The notes beneath the pieces were generated by a model. That model did no database searches, had not been told where the DNA came from, and worked only from the letters and a program-made list of their open reading frames with translations. Below, piece by piece: positions 62,826 to 64,000 of a DNA stretch of 64,000 nt. Source of the stretch: Symsagittifera roscoffensis (taxonomy: Eukaryota; Xenacoelomorpha; Acoela; Convolutidae). The stretch lies in assembly GCF_963678635.1 (NCBI RefSeq), contig NC_087070.1:744001-808000 (forward strand), read 5' to 3'. Position 1 is the first letter of the stretch, and each line of letters starts with the position of its first letter. A program made the translations under genes and the position numbers.

Positions 62826-63430
62826 AAATAAGGATAGCCGGTTACTGTGCAAGTAGCACAGAATGTTTCGACCATAGTCTGTAAAAAATAACAAGTAAAG
62901 AAGTTCTTTTCCATTTAAGTAGTTTTACTCCGTGGTTTGATAAAAAATCTGACGTAAAACTGAACTTTTGCCATAATCGACACTCATAGCAATATAGACA
63001 AACAGAACAACAGATTTTGAAAAAAATGACAAGAAAACCAAAATCATAAAAAGTTAAAAACAAATTTTTAAATTTTTTTTGCAGAATTTTCCATTCCCAA
63101 AATTTTTGATTCTCAAAATGGCATTTAAAATCTCCAAAAACTAATGTACTCGAGGAATTTAAAGCATCAATTAGATTTTGTAAACGCCCTATATCAAGCA
63201 TAAATAAGCGTGGTCGCTCGCTTTACTAGCTCGAATTTAGACGAAAAATCAAATACTCCAAACCGGTTTTTCTCGAATCACGACTGAAAAAACTTCAATA
63301 TGATATAGCACTAAACCCACCAGTCCAATGATTATTTGTGGTACCTGATTTTGCGAGGAAAACAAAAAAAAACACAAAAACACACCCGAATACAAAGTTT
63401 CTCCCCATTTTCAATGGCCGGAACAATTAC
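62826..63430 (-). repeat. Dispersed family R1, copy upstream of the dynein gene
   Basis: Reversed relative to the intron 44 copy. It starts AGGATAGCCGGTTACTGTGC, then GTTTCGACCATAG, and ends CAATGGCCGGAACAATTA. It shares the internal GATTATTTGTGGTACCTGAT string. Confidence 0.65.
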
Positions 63431-64000
63431 CTAAATAGTAGAAAAAAAACAATTAGCTGAGAACGATTAGACATTTCTTCAATTAAAAGAATGACTTTAA
63501 AAGACTTTAAGGAATTGCAATAACGAGGCTAGGTAGTATGACGCTCGCTTCAAGTTGTTGTCTGATTGTAATCTGCATCATTCAAAAATTACACGGAGGC
63601 GAACGGGAACTTCGCACCACTTGCAATGTACCAAAAAAAATTACCGCAAAGTAGCAAAAACATGAGTCGCGATCTACTAAGTCGGAAAATGGTTTGAAAA
63701 AATATATATCAAAAGGTACTAGATATACAAACATTTTCATGAGTTTGTCTCTTATGAAATTCTTTTTGAGAAAAAGAACTGTCAAAGAAACAACTACCAG
63801 CAATAAATTAACACAAAAAAAGGTTTACGAAGTGGTATCTAAGCTAAAACAATTTCCGTGGACACACCATGAGTAAAAAAACTTTGCCATTAAACTTTTT
63901 TGAAACTTAAAAGTTTCATTGTTCCGCATATCTTGCGAAGTAAGCACCAGCGCTTATTAAAAACTAAATTAGTGTAATATAAGGCAACTAAGCTAATATA

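Overview
This is a window of animal nuclear DNA. The case rests on one very large gene on the minus strand with 53 spliceosomal introns that interrupt a protein found only in organisms with motile cilia or flagella. The introns and flanks are AT-rich and packed with short, decayed mobile elements. I cannot name the species. The gene looks like an invertebrate-type metazoan gene, and nothing here is prokaryotic.

The gene runs from an ATG at 61567 down to a TAG at 10546. I rebuilt it exon by exon from conserved dynein sequence, splice sites and frame continuity. The 54 coding exons sum to 13,455 nt, that is 4,484 codons plus a stop, and every junction closes in frame. The product is a complete axonemal dynein heavy chain of the outer-arm beta type (DNAH9/DNAH11/DNAH17 group). 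By eye its N-terminus and AAA5-6 region resemble DNAH17 most. The tail, the linker, six AAA modules with four P-loops, the coiled-coil stalk with its microtubule-binding tip, and the C-terminal domain are all present. No disabling change was seen. The tail and C-terminus are cut into many small exons, while the motor core sits in four large ones (1,447, 814, 915 and 2,285 nt). One intron (36) appears to be a GC-AG intron.

Layout by region. 1-3530: a T-poor, A/C-rich relic block with no recognisable gene, then a stretch with a 21-bp inverted repeat and C-rich/G-rich tracts. 3531-8976: a dead Ty3/gypsy-type LTR retrotransposon with two diverged LTRs, gag zinc-knuckle remnants, no visible reverse transcriptase, and a 1.58-kb integrase-containing segment present twice in tandem. 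8977-10545: downstream flank and 3' UTR of the dynein gene. 10546-61567: the dynein gene. 61568-64000: its upstream flank, with further repeats.

Introns not listed separately hold AT-rich DNA in which I see nothing. The listed ones hold a hAT-type MITE with an 8-bp target duplication, a truncated second hAT copy, tRNA-derived SINEs, at least three other dispersed repeat families, microsatellites, minisatellites and a 24-bp perfect hairpin. Apart from the dynein gene I find no intact protein-coding gene, no convincing functional tRNA or rRNA, and no CRISPR array. I found no evidence of a previously undescribed system; the most unusual points are listed as findings.
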